Source: Thermomonas sp. S9
GTDB taxonomy: Bacteria > Pseudomonadota > Gammaproteobacteria > Xanthomonadales > Xanthomonadaceae
NCBI RefSeq assembly: GCF_024704365.1
Contig: NZ_JAJDFY010000001.1
Span: 2,647,001 to 2,711,000, forward strand
DNA length: 64,000 bases
Reading direction: 5' to 3'
The position numbers were made by a program, and so were the translations under genes. The notes beneath the pieces were generated by a model, which was given only the letters and a program-made list of their open reading frames with translations, made no database searches and was not told the DNA's origin. Positions 63,068-64,000 of the stretch are shown here, one piece after another. Each line of letters begins with the position of its first letter. The first letter of the stretch is position 1.

Positions 63068-63604
63068 ATGGCCAAGAAGAAGTCCGACCACAAGTCCACC
63101 AAGACCGCCGCGCATGCCGACGGCAGCCGCGGGATCGACATCGGCATCGCCGCCGGCGACCGCCGCAGGATCGCCGAGGGCCTGGGCCACGTGCTGGCCG
63201 ATGCCTTCACCCTGTACCTGAAGACCCACAACTTCCACTGGAACATCAGCGGGCCGATGTTCAACAGCCTGCACCTGATGTTCGAGACCCAGTACACCGA
63301 GCAGTGGAACGCGCTGGACGACATCGCCGAGCGCATGCGCGCGCTGGGCTACAACGCGCCGGGCTCGTACCACGAATTCATCCGCCTCAGCTCGATCCGC
63401 GAGGAGCCCGGCCAGGCGGCCGCGCCGGCCTGGCACGACATGGTGCAGCAACTGGTGGACGGCAACGAGGCGGTCTGCCGCACCGCGCGCAAGGTGCTCA
63501 AGACCGCCGACGGCGCCGGCGACGACCCCACCGTGGACCTCATGACCCAGCGCCTGCAGACCCACGAGAAGTACGCCTGGATGCTGCGCTCGCTGCTGGA
63601 ATAA
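63068..63604 (+). CDS. dps: Dps ferritin-like DNA-protecting protein
   Basis: 178 residues with the ferroxidase-site segment KTHNFHWNISGPMFNSLH and DDIAERMRALG, forming a dodecameric iron-storage shell that protects DNA under oxidative stress. The lysine-rich N-terminus (MAKKKSDHKSTKTAAH) could bind DNA. It has a GAGGAG ribosome-binding site. Confidence 0.95.
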   Translation: MAKKKSDHKSTKTAAHADGSRGIDIGIAAGDRRRIAEGLGHVLADAFTLYLKTHNFHWNISGPMFNSLHLMFETQYTEQWNALDDIAERMRALGYNAPGSYHEFIRLSSIREEPGQAAAPAWHDMVQQLVDGNEAVCRTARKVLKTADGAGDDPTVDLMTQRLQTHEKYAWMLRSLLE

Positions 63605-63626
63605 ACCGCGGCCGGCGAGCCTGCGC

Positions 63627-63651
63627 GCAGGGCCGGATGGCCCGGCCCTGC
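63627..63651 (+). terminator. Hairpin after dps
   Basis: A perfect 10-bp stem, GCAGGGCCGG/CCGGCCCTGC, with a 5-nt loop, 23 bp past the dps stop. The following sequence is TCCCTTG, so the U tract is weak. Confidence 0.5.
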
Positions 63652-63685
63652 TCCCTTGCGCGGCCCGGCTTGCTACCCTAGCCAG

Positions 63686-64000
63686 ATGCCGTCGTCCGCC
63701 CTTGCAACGCTCCGCCGCGTGTTCGGCCATTCCGGATTCCGCGGCGAACAGGGCGCCATCGTCGAACACCTGCTCGCCGGCGGCGATGCGCTGGTGCTGA
63801 TGCCGACCGGCGGCGGCAAGTCGCTGTGCTACCAGCTGCCGGCGCTGCTGCGCGAGGGCACCGCGGTGGTGGTGTCGCCCTTGATCGCGCTGATGCAGGA
63901 CCAGGTGGAATCCCTGCGCCAGCTGGGCGTGCGCGCCGCATTCCTGAACTCCAGTCTGGAGGCTGCCGAGGTCGCGGCGGTGGAGCGCCAGTTCGCGGAC
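63686..64000 (+). CDS. recQ: ATP-dependent DNA helicase RecQ (cut by window end)
   Basis: First 105 residues of a RecQ helicase: FGHSGFRGEQGAIVEHLL, motif I LMPTGGGKSLCYQLPALL and motif Ia VVSPLIALMQDQV. RecQ unwinds DNA in recombination and fork repair. The catalytic DEAH box and the C-terminal domains lie beyond the window. Confidence 0.95.
   Translation, partial: MPSSALATLRRVFGHSGFRGEQGAIVEHLLAGGDALVLMPTGGGKSLCYQLPALLREGTAVVVSPLIALMQDQVESLRQLGVRAAFLNSSLEAAEVAAVERQFAD

Overview
The window is a GC-rich gammaproteobacterial chromosome segment that most resembles Xanthomonadaceae (Lysobacter, Luteimonas, Thermomonas or Xanthomonas relatives). The grounds are the protein sequences, the tRNA/tuf/secE/nusG/rpl/rpo/rps/fus order, the pilG-pilH-pilI-pilJ-chpA cluster next to gshB and tonB, and the folA-thyA-lgt group. 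The genus cannot be fixed by reading alone. No prophage, insertion sequence or CRISPR array is visible.

Layout. (1) 1-18700, minus strand: tRNA-Tyr, tRNA-Gly, tRNA-Thr, tuf, tRNA-Trp, secE, nusG, rplK, rplA, rplJ, rplL, rpoB, rpoC, rpsL, rpsG, fusA and a second tuf cut by the window edge. This is the translation/transcription super-cluster bracketed by two nearly identical EF-Tu genes. A promoter is visible before the tRNAs and another before rplK; terminators follow the inner tuf and rpoC. (2) 18700-22250, minus: folA, thyA, lgt, a TerC-family gene and dgkA. (3) 22360-27400, minus: a response regulator and short histidine kinase upstream of a MacA/MacB-type tripartite exporter. (4) 27480-32530: a small DUF486 membrane protein, DUF962 protein, mazG, cysQ and nudE (housecleaning hydrolases), then bioA and rsmE. 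(5) 32550-43460, minus: the Chp/Pil chemosensory system for twitching motility (pilG, pilH, pilI, pilJ, chpA, chpB-like, chpC-like). (6) 43620-51170: gshB, a tonB-like gene, a small exported protein, tsaB, a YoaA/DinG helicase and mrcB. (7) 51250-64000: a two-domain glycosyltransferase, a membrane-anchored helical-repeat protein, relA, a ClC channel, hrpA, dps and the start of recQ.

The most notable item is downstream of tRNA-Tyr: two direct 173-bp repeats, each ending with a copy of the last 18 nt of the tRNA gene and carrying four consecutive hairpins. It parallels the tRNA-tail repeats known at the E. coli tyrT locus. The Chp system lacks pilK, and its CheB-like protein has lost all three catalytic residues, so adaptation by methylation is probably absent.

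Caution: at least fifteen single-base indels disrupt otherwise intact genes, including the essential rpoB and rplK. Restoring one base returns family-typical lengths, so most are probably sequencing or assembly errors. Coordinates of disrupted genes below span the reconstructed gene.
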